Source: Angiostrongylus vasorum
Taxonomy: Eukaryota > Nematoda > Chromadorea > Rhabditida > Metastrongylidae
Assembly (NCBI GenBank): GCA_018806985.1
Contig: JADANN010000108.1
Span: forward strand, 372,001 to 436,000
Reading direction: 5' to 3'
DNA: 64,000 nucleotides
Positions 22,019 through 32,532 of the stretch are shown one piece after another. Both the position numbers and the translations under genes were made by a program. The notes beneath the pieces were generated by a model, which was given only the letters and a program-made list of their open reading frames with translations, made no database searches and was not told the origin of the DNA. Position 1 is the first letter of the stretch; each line of letters opens with the position of its first letter.

Positions 22019-22892
22019 ATGGGAAGTTCAGTAGCGTCCAATGGTTTGGGTCCTGCATACTTGGATATTGGCATCAATGGTGAAGGTGGATCTTCCGATT
22101 TTCATGAAGCGTTTGATGGCAGCACCGTTTCAATTTCTGATTCCGTTCTCTTGCGGCAGTTCTTCATGGTGATGATCTTCTTCGCAAACTTTTTTCTTTT
22201 CAAGCGTCGTTTCCATAATTCTCCTACAGCAGTAAATAGTTTCCTGGCTGATCTAGTTTACAAACACGCTAGCTCGTCGTCTAGATGCTCGCATTGGGAA
22301 AACGCTGCGTTCCTGCGTGCTTCCAGACTATCTGCCGTCAGTTCTCATAACCTAGCCGCCCACCTCTTTGATACCTATATTCTACGAGCTGGATCTCAAA
22401 CACAGGTAATTTTTCGAGATCAAAGGGTCATTTGCATTTAGGCGACCGCTGAATTGGGAAGGCACGCATGGATTTATTGCCTAGTCAGCTGATTGGTGGC
22501 CTTTAAGAAGCTCAAATACGACCAGATCCAATCTCCTTCTTCCCTTCAGTTTTCCTCCATAATGTTCTTCATGTTTATTAGGGCCTTTTCTCCACGTCTG
22601 ATGTGATCTGTGCAATGGAATAACGCACTTTTTTCATGTATTTCCTCCGTCACCTTCGATTTCTCATGGACTTACTTTCTTCCCGATTTCTGTGCAGATT
22701 TATAGTCTCTCACACTTCAGTGAGCTTTTCTGCACTGTCTTTGGTGTTTGGCACCACCCCCAAAAATTGTGGTGTTTTTGTCAGAAACGTTACAATGGGC
22801 GATTTCATTTCCGGATTATCACGTCTTTAGAAAAGCAGAAAAATTCATTAAGAGAATATCGTGCAGATCGTTTGTTGCTTGCTGTTGCTTGA
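22019..22892 (+). CDS. Predicted two-exon gene model, unassigned
   Basis: Exon 1 runs from the ATG at 22019 to 22405 (129 codons, phase 0) and ends ACACAG before GTAATT. The intron is 22406-22697, with a pyrimidine-rich end TTCTGTGCAG. Exon 2 (22698-22892) continues in frame for 64 codons to TGA. Exon 1 has a Gly/Ser-rich start (MGSSVASNGLGPAYLD), one hydrophobic stretch (FFMVMIFFANFFLF, about residues 49-62) and a Ser/Ala/His-rich end. Exon 2 is Trp/Cys/His-containing, then basic. I recognise no domain. The last codons of exon 2 approach the mariner remnant, so the true end may differ. The splice-phase match supports it, but the 292-nt intron and lack of homology keep confidence low. Confidence 0.3.
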
Positions 22893-23300
22893 TCCGTCGC
22901 AGACTTCTGAATCCACATTAAACGATTACGGCGGAAAATTACGTCCGACAAGTCGACGAAATGCCTTAGAATCATAGATGGCAGCGCCAGGCGTTGATCA
23001 ACATGAAGAAACAACCATTAACGATGACACGCCACACGTCGCACTACCGATCTGAAGAAGTTGAATGAGATGGGCTACGAAACTCTGTCTCATGCACTAT
23101 GCTTGCTAGACCTCTTGCCTACGGGCTACCACTTCTTCAATCATCTGGCGAAATTTTCTTCAACGAATTGATAGCCTCCAAAAGATCAGAGTTCTGTGCA
23201 ACTGGATTTAATAAACTTATCCCTCGTTGGCAAAAAGTGCACCTTCTAATGGTTTCCATTTCACTAACAGAATTTATTCTCAGCCGAAATATGCTACTTT
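22860..23300 (+). mobile_element. Mariner-type transposase remnant, catalytic-core and C-terminal part
   Basis: Across frames: LLNPH then TITAENYVRQVDEMP (22912-22972), a decayed HDN-type region (near 23010-23040), LKKLNEMGYE (about 23053-23082), a YSPDL/TDYHFF-equivalent (LLDLLPTGYHFFNHLAKF, 23103-23156) and FIASKRSEFCATGFNKLIPRWQK (as two pieces, FIASKRSEFC and GFNKLIPRWQK, 23170-23240). These are the blocks around and after the second catalytic Asp of mariner transposases. At least two frameshifts and one stop are present. The N-terminal HTH part is absent, and no inverted repeats were found. Confidence 0.75.
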
Positions 23301-23329
23301 AAAAACCCAGGATGATATCCGACATTAAT

Positions 23330-23386
23330 TTCCGGATAGCCTAATGGACAGTGCTGCCTTGCCTATGTGCAGATTCGATTGAAGTT
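23330..23386 (+). repeat. tRNA-like SINE head or tRNA pseudogene
   Basis: A-box-like TAGCCTAATGGA at 23337-23348 and B-box-like AGATTCGATTG at 23371-23381. The spacing is short for a full tRNA and no acceptor stem pairs. Probably a decayed SINE-B-type head. Confidence 0.4.
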
Positions 23387-24424
23387 AGCTAATGCTTAAC
23401 GTAAATGGCTTCCTTAGGAAAAATCAGCAAATAAACCACGAGCTCGTGTGGATTCACTTTAAGCAAATTCTCGCAGGTGGTGAAGGTGCAAATGCCTTAG
23501 TTTTAAAACCGGCAGATTTCATGGCTTTGGAGTCTTCCAATGGGCATCATATGACTCCTAGAGTTGGGCCTTCGTTAATGCTCCAGTAATCTGAGGATGT
23601 ATCATTGTCAAAACATTTTCAACAGATACATTTCTTCGGTTCCTTTTTGCACAACGAGAAGAGTTTATTTTCATCCCATGATCGACTCACGGAGAAGACA
23701 GTGATCGTATACAGCGCAATCATGATATTGCTGACATCACTTCCAAATTCTGAGCATACAATCGAATTCTGCATCACTCCTTTGACTAAGACGTTTGTTT
23801 GTGCAATGCCGACTTTTCCTGTCTTCGAAACTTGAGTTTCCATTAAAGAAGAAGGTAGTAAACAAAAGCCAAGATGATTTATGACTTCGACGTAGTCCAT
23901 TTTTTACGAGTGGCACGTGTTGCTGGTTGCAACAGGTGGTGCCATATCACGTTTCAACGGAGGGGTTGAAGACGAATGGTGGTATGGGAAGCAGACTAGT
24001 ACGACAATATCGACTTCAACGATGTTTTGCACATGGATAATCCCGCTTTACCTATCTACCCTTAATAATGAGTGCTCTACCATTTCGTTAGCGTATCCGT
24101 ATCTTTTCGTTCTTCTTCAACTCGATTGAATACGTGGTGACATCGAGCCACAAGTATTTAGGCAATGACCTTCTATGCAAACCTACTAGCTATCACCATT
24201 TCGTCTTTGCGCACGACATTGTAGAAGGAATTAGTCATTATGGATCACCTGGCGTTCTTTGGTACTGGGTGCTATTTGTCTACACTGATTGAGTCACTTA
24301 GCTACCAGGACTATGGTGCTTCACAGCGCTAGAATACTCATAGCTATGCTACCTGTTGGGAATGTCTAAATCAAACTCGTTTTAGAAGGTGTAGTTTAGA
24401 AGTGAACTCCACGACGTACATCAC
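23387..24424. other. Interval without a firmly supported gene
   Basis: Overlapping open frames at 23605-23835 (plus) and 23900-23619 (minus, 93 codons, one hydrophobic stretch IMIALYTITVFSV) compete for the same bases. Neither has a recognised domain. Confidence 0.3.
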
Positions 24425-24622
24425 AATTTGATGCTCAGAACAGTAGCAATCGCACTGGTACAGAAAACCACTGGGGGATTTAGACTCCTTAACTCAACCT
24501 GGCTACTTTTCCAAGCGCTAGCTGCTGATCTCCTACAATCTGGTATCCAACTTTCTACTGCTGATTCCGGAAATACTTCAAAAGTGCAGAGTGAAAGTGA
24601 GGAGTCGGTAATCAATGGATGA
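24425..24622 (+). CDS. Exon-like ORF with acidic C-terminal end, unassigned
   Basis: Open for at least 64 codons to a TGA at 24620-24622. It encodes an amphipathic stretch (STWLLFQALAADLLQSG) followed by a Ser/Glu-rich tail ending SESEESVING. Possible acceptors (GGTACAG before 24463; GATTTAG before 24484) lie inside the open frame, so it could be a terminal exon. The opposite strand is open as well. A SINE-A tail starts 20 bp downstream. No family recognised. Confidence 0.22.
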   Translation, partial: NLMLRTVAIALVQKTTGGFRLLNSTWLLFQALAADLLQSGIQLSTADSGNTSKVQSESEESVING

Positions 24623-24641
24623 AAAAAAACATTAAAAGGAT

Positions 24642-24898
24642 AATGCTCTTGGCGTTGACAAAAAAGGCGGATGCGCCTTGCTTTCGACTTCACCAAGTGC
24701 TGCAGAGGTGATCGAATGCATACCTGGCCTAAACAATGACTTTCAGCAACTAAGTCGTACTGCTATCCCCCCTAAATAAGTCTGATAGTAATTTCTCAAC
24801 ATCGGAGGAATGGAAGCGTTGCTGAAAGGGAACGTGGAATTGAATCATGTATCACGTGTGTATCGCAGACGCCTTTAACAAATGAGCTATACGCGCCC
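24642..24898 (-). repeat. SINE-A copy (degenerate)
   Basis: 3' end with aaaaggataatgctcttgg at 24632-24650, decayed core at 24770-24830, head at 24898 (gagctatacgcgccc on plus). Confidence 0.65.
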
Positions 24899-24956
24899 GA
24901 AAAATCACTAACAAACTATAATCTTGCTCGCAAATAATATTAGTAATAATGAATAT

Positions 24957-25325
24957 GAGGGGAAGATAGCACAGTGGTAGTGATGTCCGTAATCGCGAGC
25001 ATGGTGTTAGTTCGATTCGACTCCGCGCCAACCAAGCCTGTCGTCCCTCCGGGGGTCGGGAAATTGGTAACGGACTTGTTCGGGAAAAATTCACTTGCTG
25101 CAATCCAATTGAGAACGCTCCTGCCCGGCTAGCTCAGGAATCCAAGGAGAATTGCTCGACCAGCATTCTACGACATTCAAGATAAAATGAAAATCCTCAA
25201 ACAGCAACCGAAGACACACGTAAAAGTTGGCAGATCTTCGTGAGTGACGGATGCGTGGAAGCGAAGTGAATGTGAGAGGTGCTGGTATACGTACAGTAGA
25301 TGTGAAGACGGGTCAAATAAAACAA
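24957..25325 (+). repeat. SINE-B copy, full length
   Basis: A box tagcacagtggtagtg at 24967-24982, B-box-like gttcgattcgactcc at 25010-25024, shared core at 25028-25085, 3' half with the gctcgaccagcattctacg block, and a tail of aaaatgaaaa units. Confidence 0.85.
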
Positions 25326-25699
25326 AATGAAAAAAAATGAAAAAATAATGGATGTTAAGATAACCGCCTTATAAGGATTTCAGAATACTGAAGTTTCGAC
25401 AAGGACGCGTGCTTGCCATGTTCTGGAACATAGCCGATGCCCATGTACGGGCTTAGGCACAGTGCTACAACGACGAGGTAGGCAAGGGCTACCAAGAAAC
25501 TGCTGATCTGGAATTAAAATTGAAAACTCGAAAAGAAACGAGGGCAAAACTTTGCAACGTGCAACTTTTCACTCGTGAAAACTGTTTATGCCCTTGTTTA
25601 CCTTGAAAACTTCCCATAGGATATGTTTCTGAAATTACAACAAAAATACAACAAGCGCATTGTATAAAAGAAGGCTACTGGGCCAGGTTGCGTCAATCG

Positions 25700-25875
25700 A
25701 GTGGTGCTCACTGAAGAAAGTCTGACTCGATGCAATGACGAAGGCTCCACATGGAGAGACGAACGATTGTGGAGCGTTGACTGGAATCGTCGGCTCTGAT
25801 AGAGGCAAAGAAGTCGGAATATTAGCCGAATAAAGTTCTTTATCAACCTCTTGTTAGGTTAATAATCAAAAAAGG
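25700..25875 (+). repeat. PLE terminal-repeat remnant, subfamily A
   Basis: The 'gtggagcgttgac' segment is followed by a hammerhead-like motif at 25791-25828: stem I CGGCU/AGCCG kept, core CUGAUAGA and GGAAU changed. Then gaataaa and a cctcttgttagg element. The 'ggtcgaggttaaacgac' junction appears at 25880-25896. Confidence 0.55.
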
Positions 25876-26187
25876 TTAAGGTCGAGGTTAAACGACTGCT
25901 AGTTTGCAGAATATTGTTCTTAAAATTATTCATCGACTAATTACATAATCGCTTTCTTAGTGTTCTTCATATTTGATAAATAAGCAATCCTTCATATAAT
26001 AGGTGCAAGCAAATCCTCTACTTTTTAATCCATCCATTAAGACTTGCAAATGAACTTCTAAGATACAGTGCCTAATGCCTGATATTTCGCTTCCCATCTA
26101 TGGGTTTCTCCCCTGTGGGGTATTTCAACTCAAGTGCTCACGAGGCGACGTGATCTGTCAATCATCACTGTCTATAAATAAGGGATA

Positions 26188-26461
26188 AAGATCTCGGCGT
26201 TGATCAATCCCTGGGGGAATGCGCCATGCATTCGACTTCATTAAGCATCGTTTGGAGGTGGTTGAATGCATATCTGGCCTTTACAATGACTCGCGGTGGC
26301 CTACTGATTTATCGAGCCAGTGCTGCTCTCTCTCCCAGACAAGTCTGGCACCAATTTGCCGACTCCGGAGGCATGGACAGTTTGGTGAGTCATGGGAGCG
26401 GGGATCGATCCCATGTGTACGCAGCAGGGCGCCTCCGATCACTGAGCCATATGCGCCCTGC
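26188..26461 (-). repeat. SINE-A copy
   Basis: 3' end with aagggataaag tail (26180-26192), core at 26330-26385, B box gggatcgatccc at 26400-26411, head at 26461. Confidence 0.85.
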
Positions 26462-27360
26462 CCCTGTGTATATGTGATTAAATGGCTCAACAACTGCATG
26501 TATATTCCCTGAATTGCTGGTGGATTCTAGAAGTCCATATTTATGTTCCTGATTCTCCAAGGTTACATTGACACTTGAATATAGGTGCACAGTTGATGTT
26601 TTAACGCGCATTCGGATTATATCCTTCGCGAGTGGACTGTGATGAAGAGATGATTGACATGGGACACATGGGCCCAAAAACTTCAAAAAGAAGATGGTGC
26701 TCCTTATAAGTCATGATCGGCCACTACAACATCACGAAGGTTGCGTAATGTCTGAAGAACTGCACATCGGAAACGGTAAACTGAAGTGTAAGGACTTGAA
26801 TGTGGAACTATCCTAATTCGTGATAATATAAATGATTGTTTATGATAAATCGCAGTTCGAAAAACTCTCACTTCGAGGTTCAATACGATTTTTTTCGGCA
26901 GAGAGTTCCACGAAAAGATTAACAACGTGATCGTTCACGATTTTCGTCTCCAATGTTGCATTCAATTCGACTTCTGGTATATGGTCGAACTATAGCTGTA
27001 GTCTATTTCTTTGGTGCGCATTTAGGAAATTGCTGAAGAAAACACCGAAATACACCAATACCAAAAAACCTATGAGGGCCACGGTTAGCAGACCAATCAG
27101 CACTCAGCACTCTCTAGGTGATAAACAAGCGTCAAAAAGCTGTACTATTGGCTGAAACTGAAGAGATTAAAAAGAATAACCGCATTGCCACTGTCTTTCT
27201 TCATATGTCTAATTAAAAGCAGAGGTGACGACTGTTCGTTGTCCAATGAAAAGGAAATTGTATGAAAGGGCGATAGAGGAAAAGTCCAAAAAATTCTCTT
27301 TTGATCGTTTTGAGGCCATTCTCTTCTGCATTAATACGATATAATCAGGAACAAACAAAT
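26462..27360. other. Interval without a supported gene
   Basis: No open frame with recognisable content and no repeat recognised. Confidence 0.45.
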
Positions 27361-27480
27361 AGCGTTTCGACGCCTTCGTCTACTTTAGAGCAGGAATAGT
27401 TCAAGCTCTTGTCCACAAAAGTTCGTTCTCGCGATGGTGGTCTTTGCTGTCACATCGATTCGAATCCAGCGGAGTGGGGA
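27361..27480 (-). repeat. PLE terminal-repeat remnant, subfamily A
   Basis: The minus strand carries the subfamily A upstream block (gagaacgaa, then tgtggac) followed by a decayed hammerhead-like motif at 27393-27361 (CUAAAGUA, GACG-type hairpin, intact GAAAC). Confidence 0.45.
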
Positions 27481-27680
27481 ACTGCTCGGACGAAAAATCT
27501 CACTTAGGAGGGCTCCTTCATACAGAACGTTTGTAGGTCTGTTGCCACCCGATTTGGTTTGCGCTCATGATGACGGAGCATTTTGTAGCATCCAGTATTA
27601 TATTATTTGGCACAAGGCGAAATTTTAAAAAAATCGAACATGAATTTTCAGTGCAGACTTTAAAATGAGAAGAATCTTGA

Positions 27681-27908
27681 TCAAATGCTCTCCATGACCC
27701 TAGCCTGGCTCTTCACACCGTACTTCTCGAGTGGTGCGAGCGTGCAACCTATTGAGCAGTTCGTCTTGCTTCTCTTTTCAACAAATTCAACTGTGCAATG
27801 TCCGAAAGTTGGAAAAAGTGTAGACATGTGGCAGACAGAATTTTGAAGAAGGTTCAGCGCGATAAATGATTGGCACAGGAGAGTGAAAGTCATAGAATAG
27901 AGTTCCAT
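27681..27908 (-). CDS. Small Cys-containing ORF, possibly secreted, unassigned
   Basis: Single open frame of 75 codons from the ATG at 27908. A moderately hydrophobic start (MELYSMTFTLLCQSFIALNL) could be a signal peptide. The rest has spaced cysteines (about residues 26, 38, 51 and 55) and a basic middle (VEKRSKTNCS). It stops at TGA 27681-27683. No intron is needed, but none is excluded. It lies on the same strand as the terminal-exon candidate at 28095-28364, 187 bp upstream. No family recognised; chance is possible. Confidence 0.25.
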   Translation of the reverse strand: MELYSMTFTLLCQSFIALNLLQNSVCHMSTLFPTFGHCTVEFVEKRSKTNCSIGCTLAPLEKYGVKSQARVMESI

Positions 27909-28094
27909 AATACAAGACGATCATTTCAGCGTTTGACACTACGTTTTTTTCATAGCTGAAACAAAGAGTAGTAAAAAAATAATAAAAATGCGTTTGAATC
28001 CCAGTTACTGAAAATTACGTCTAGTGGTAACATTTACCATATTTTAATATCATCTGCAAGTCTTCGTATTTCCGATAGTGCGTTATGCTTAACA

Positions 28095-28364
28095 CTATCC
28101 TTCGAGGTTCAAAAATAACTGCTTCCACGACTTTCTTTTCCCCAAAGTTCCGTTTATTAACAAGCGCTCAGGCAATGTTCTAAGATTTGATGGTGTCATT
28201 GAAGGTTTGAAATCTTGACTGAAGGACTCACCAGAATTACAGAACGACAGAGAATTACCCTCACTTTGAACGGATAAAATATGCAGATTATTCGTTGAAG
28301 AAGTAGGAAGAAGTGCAGATAATTCATGCTTAACGTTGTCGAAATGAAAACTCCGCCCTAATAA
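28095..28364 (-). CDS. Putative terminal exon, unassigned
   Basis: On the minus strand an acceptor GATTGCAG precedes 28364, and the following frame is open for 89 codons to TAG at 28095-28097 (270 nt, phase 0). The protein is hydrophilic and Ser/Asn/Leu-rich (HFDNVKHELSALLPTSSTN near the start, GKRKSWKQLFLNLEG at the end), like a cytoplasmic C-terminal tail. No other exon of the gene could be placed. No family recognised. Confidence 0.35.
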   Translation of the reverse strand, partial: LLGRSFHFDNVKHELSALLPTSSTNNLHILSVQSEGNSLSFCNSGESFSQDFKPSMTPSNLRTLPERLLINGTLGKRKSWKQLFLNLEG

Positions 28365-28483
28365 CTGCAATCATAGAGAGTTTTCAGAGGAGTGAAAGGG
28401 AAAAATAGTTTATGGAGAGAAAGCTCTATGCTTTCGTCCACCATTTGCTCACTATTTACAATATTTCGATCAGTGTTAAGGAT

Positions 28484-28557
28484 ACGTATTGATTTAAAGG
28501 CGTCTGTGATCATAAATAATACGTATTGATTTAAATGCGTATGTGATCATAAATAAT
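28484..28557 (+). repeat. 37-bp tandem duplication
   Basis: Two adjacent copies of a unit starting tacgtattgatttaaa and ending gtgatcataaataa, differing at about two positions. Confidence 0.8.
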
Positions 28558-28699
28558 TGAATCACCACTTTTAAACTGGACGTATCAACTAGTATTTTCT
28601 ATGAATAGCCCGATATTAAATGTTGTGCTGATCTGAGTTTTTATGATTTTACCATTTCTTGTCTGTTAATCATCATCACATAAGCCGTAGCTTTTGTGG

Positions 28700-28800
28700 A
28701 CCGAAGAGTCATTCCCGGCAAAATGTTGCACCGATTCTCAGACTCAGGAGATGGGAACGTTGGTATCCCCGGTGTGGGGTAGAAATATGGGCTACGAATG
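28700..28800 (-). repeat. SINE core-domain remnant
   Basis: Weak ordered match to the SINE-A/B shared core on the minus strand (ccgattctcagactcaggag, then ggaacgttggt). Head and 3' end are not identifiable. Confidence 0.3.
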
Positions 28801-28974
28801 TATTTCATTGCCCTTTTAACATTGCGATTCCTGCGTTACGAATTACATTAGTTGACAGTTTGCTTATGCTTTAAAAAATATATTAATAATAAAAACCGCA
28901 TTAATCTGTTGATCACTGCAAACGAGATAAAAGTTTTATTAGTCTAATTAATCTATGAGAACATCCAGAGGTGC

Positions 28975-29340
28975 CTACGAAACACCTTCGTGACGCAGTA
29001 GTAATGAAACCGCTCATTACGTTCACGATACTGGTTTAACCACTCCTTGCTAACCTGTCAAATCAGGAAATTGCTATCACACTTCTCTAGGAAAAAGTTC
29101 ACTCTCAGCAATCCAAGTGAGAACGCTCCAGTCTGGCTAACCCACGATTCCAGCGAGAATCAACACGACCAGCATTCAACGACATTCATGACGAAAGGAA
29201 AGTCTTCAAGCAGCACCCAGATCTCCAAGAAAAAAGTTGCATGACGTTCGTGGGTGACGGATGCGAGAAAAGGAGTTGAATGCAAGAAGTGTTGTGGTGT
29301 GCACAATAGATGTAAAGGCTGCTCATGTAAATGAAGATAT
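28975..29340 (+). repeat. SINE-B copy (5' part diverged)
   Basis: Head cgtgacgcagtagtaatg at 28990-29007; core decayed near 29055-29095. The 3' half is good: cgaccagcattcaacgacattc, then gggtgacggatgcgag, then the aagtgttgtgg block and a gtaaatgaa tail. Confidence 0.7.
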
Positions 29341-30177
29341 GTGCTTCTTCACCTCATATACTCTATCTCTATCCCGGCACTCACTTCCACATACACTGTT
29401 ACTGTACTAAGTTACTCAGGCTTTCTTCTCCTGCAAAAACCACTTTCATTTGATGCATTTTCTCGCCACCAGTACGTTCTATCAAATTCTTTTCAGTGGG
29501 ATTTCCAGAAATCTCTTCTCGAGCAATGGCTTTTTTCTTTCTTCAAGCGAAATAACTATTGAAAAAGTTGTACGCTTTCCCTACTTCTCGCTCATTTTCA
29601 TAAATTCTTACATATTGATTTCTTGTTATGTGGACCTAGCGTGTCCTATTTTAATCGTTGTTTCCTGCAGAGTTCTACTCTCAACTTGTTTATTGAACAT
29701 CATAAGTTTATGTATTATGTAGTCTTCTAAATTGGTTTAAGTGGTATGTTCTCCTTTTCACCAGTTGTTCTCCTCCGACTCCGAATTGGGTTGCCTTATT
29801 GTTCTAGTTCAATTATTTTCTCTGCTTTCTTCATTTCAGCAAATACGGTCTTTGTTTCTGCGATGCTTCTCCAGAAGATAACAATACTCTCGCTTAAAAG
29901 AATATTGGATAGTAACCGTCCATTAATACGTATCTTTCCCCTCGTCGTCCTTATTCACACACTGAGTAATAGCTGTAGCGCTGTAGTGAACAGTTTCGGC
30001 AATATTGGTCGCTGATGAAGTACTTCTTTGATTAGCCAGCGTGAAAAAAAACTCTACCGTTTCAATCTTTTTATTTAGGATGGATCTACACTTCGTTGAA
30101 CTAAGGCCGGCAACCTGGAGTATGGTTCAAATGCTGGGTGATTAAAGCCGTAGTCATTAAAGGTTAGGTCAAGGGAA
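29341..30177. other. AT-rich hydrophobic-ORF interval, nothing supported
   Basis: Three hydrophobic open frames (29341-29562, 29450-29722, 29746-30015) follow from T-rich composition and contain no receptor or transporter motif. Confidence 0.4.
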
Positions 30178-30414
30178 TTGGTGATATTTCCTGCTTACCA
30201 CTATAACGATTGCGGTATGTTTGACTTGGCTCGCACTTCACCAATTAATTTTGTTCTGTCAGTTTTCAATCAAATTCTTCAAGATGAGCCTCGTAATAAT
30301 CTTCGTGAAAAGCTTATAGAGTACACTCATCAAGTGGATCGTACGACAAATGCGAAGGTCGTCCCGAAGGCTTTTCTCTGCAAAACTGCGGCACGAGAAT
30401 GCTCGGCTGGTTAG
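30178..30414 (+). CDS. Exon-like ORF, unassigned
   Basis: An acceptor-like TTTTGTTCTGTCAG ends near 30263. From there the frame FNQILQDEPRNNLREKLIEY, continuing to NAKVVPKAFLCKTAAREC, is open to TAG at 30412-30414. It is hydrophilic, helix-prone and well balanced in codons, so an internal or terminal exon of about 50 codons is plausible. The first part of the open frame (before 30263) is T-rich and more likely intron. No family recognised. Confidence 0.3.
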   Translation: MVIFPAYHYNDCGMFDLARTSPINFVLSVFNQILQDEPRNNLREKLIEYTHQVDRTTNAKVVPKAFLCKTAARECSAG

Positions 30415-31539
30415 GAATTCATCTAATTTTTTACAGACAACGTAATGTATTTTCGATGAGAGGGTAAGCTTTGTTCACCAGTTCGTAACCTGCATCGAGC
30501 AAACGTGTTAACCTTTAGAGATTGTCTGTGAATCTAGAACAGGCTGGTTAATGCAACTTCAAAAACCTTCCAGCCTTTCTTTTTTATCTTCCGTCGGACC
30601 ATCTCATCTCTTTCGGGGTAGATAGAGCGGATTTGATTAAAAGAATTGATAAGGACAAAATTGCAGCATGTGGCCTCTTTTGTTCATCATAAAAAGAGAA
30701 GGGCGTCGATGTCTAAGAAAACATATCTGACATCGACAAGAATGTGGTAGATCTTCACATGAGTCGCAGCGTTCGCGAATCTTCCCATTAGGACGTAACA
30801 ATTTTCGTGGAAAAGAAGGGTTGTAGAGGGTAGCTTGCAAGAGGATAGATTTTCACTGCGACAGAATGGGTCAAAATTTCAAATCCTGCATCCCTTCTTT
30901 TGAGCCATTTTTAGCCTTTCATTGAAATCGTCTGTAAAAATTTAAAGACAGACATTTTCGACGGAAAGATTCCTCGAGTTCATAAAAATTATTAAGTACC
31001 GTCTTCTTAGCGTCCAGTGTTAGTGAGCAATAGTCAGTAGGCTGACTTTGTTCTAGAAGGCGAGTTCAAGGCTTAAGATAAATAAAAGGAATGAGCAACG
31101 AGCTATAACGTCGTTTGACACTTAGGAGAATGTTCAGGTCACCATCTGATGGGACATTGTATGTACGTAGTTGGAAACTACCTCGCATAGTGTCGTCTTT
31201 GTATCTTTGCTTTTAAGATCCAGTACTATTTTGTTTGTGATTTGCTAAATGTTGCTCGAGCGTGGGTTTTCTGGAATCTCGATGTAGCCGTACTTGGATG
31301 GTCTAGTTGTATTGTTACATCACTATTATGAAGACATTATTTCCCAAGTTCGAGGTTTACGCCTCCTACAATTCCAAGTCTAGTCTGGAGCATTCTAAAC
31401 TTAAACATTTTTCTAGCATTTGGCCCACCACTATGCATACCCACTCTTTTCACAAGTTTACCAATCCCTTAAATTCTCGAACGCTCTGGTTGATGTCTAC
31501 TTTTCATTTCTATTTTATTCCTTACATTCTACACATAGC
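30415..31539. other. Interval without a firmly supported gene
   Basis: A Cys-containing minus-strand frame (30840-30637, with CDSCEDLPHSCRC) lies here but has no family match. The plus-strand ORF at 31307-31678 is mostly low quality and runs into the RTE fragment. Confidence 0.3.
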
Positions 31540-31935
31540 AGATTCACCTGTCACCTGTATCACCCGTAGTCCTGTTGATCGTCGAGTGACTCGAGCGGGC
31601 GCCAGTAAATCTTCCACTTTTTCCCCTGTCGCATGCAAGAGCAGCCCATGTGTTTTGCTGGCTCTAGGGACTCGTTGAGCATCAAATCTTTCTTTTAGGC
31701 TCTTCGTGAAGAACTCTGACCATCGGGTCGGTGGTCGTCCTGCAGTACATTTGACATCCCGCGGAATCCAGTCACTAACGGCTCTTGTCTATCGGTTGTT
31801 GTTCATACGCATTACGTGTCCTGCCCACCTTATGTTCGACTGCTTAGCGTACAGAACGACATCTTTGATTTTTGGTCGTTGATTGTTGACGCAGGTCGGA
31901 GCTTTGGACTCTTTCCCTTACTTGTGTGAAACAGG
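31540..31935 (-). mobile_element. RTE retrotransposon, 3' fragment (copy E)
   Basis: Matches the 3' 400 bp of the RTE copies at 58855-59240 and 51360-51800, including the W-x-GHV-M-R and DW-PRD-KRT-GRPP block (about 31710-31830, minus). The 3' tail of acaggtg-like units is at 31540-31560. Confidence 0.85.
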
Positions 31936-32532
31936 GTACTCCTAGCGTGTAATTTCGTAACAGTGGCGAAGTACCGCTATTCTTTTGTTTACCAGGCACT
32001 TTGTCGAGAGTTGTACAACACTCAGTAAAAAGAGCAAAGTTCTGACGCCTTTAGAAATTTTCGACAGTATTGAGAGCTTCAAAATTGGAGTATGGTCAAG
32101 CGCTTTTTTTTCAATCGGCGGAAACTACGTCGACTTCTGTACTGTGACCTTTGCCTTCAACTTGCTGTTGTCCACCGTACAAAATCCCAGGGGGGACAAA
32201 ATCGCTTTGCCAGCCGTAGATGGACTATATATTTAACTAGTTTTTCCTTTATGACTCCATTTTCTTCATTTCTCCATCGTATGAAAATCCCTCACTCACT
32301 TTTTTTTTCTCTTTGTTCGGTTTCTCGCCTAGAAACGTCAACAACAGTAAAAAAAAATAACGAAAAGAAAATTAGAAAAAAAGAATTATAATTTAGCCAA
32401 CAGTGGCAGAAGGAGAGTTCCCGTGCTGGAGTCTAGAAAGAATAGTTTGTTTTTGCTCTACAGCACAGGAAAAAATTAGAAAATCTTAACCGCTGATTAA
32501 CAAAGAATTCTATAGAATGAAGACAAACGAAC

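Noticed and set aside
26219..26512. 97-codon ORF and similar ORFs starting MRHAFDFI or MAYRCIEP at many sites
   Set aside because: They recur only because SINE-A copies recur; frames differ in stops between copies and show no protein constraint.
29341..30015. Run of hydrophobic plus-strand ORFs as a membrane protein gene
   Set aside because: T-rich composition alone gives hydrophobic frames. No conserved receptor motif, frames overlap in conflicting phases, and splice sites are unconvincing.
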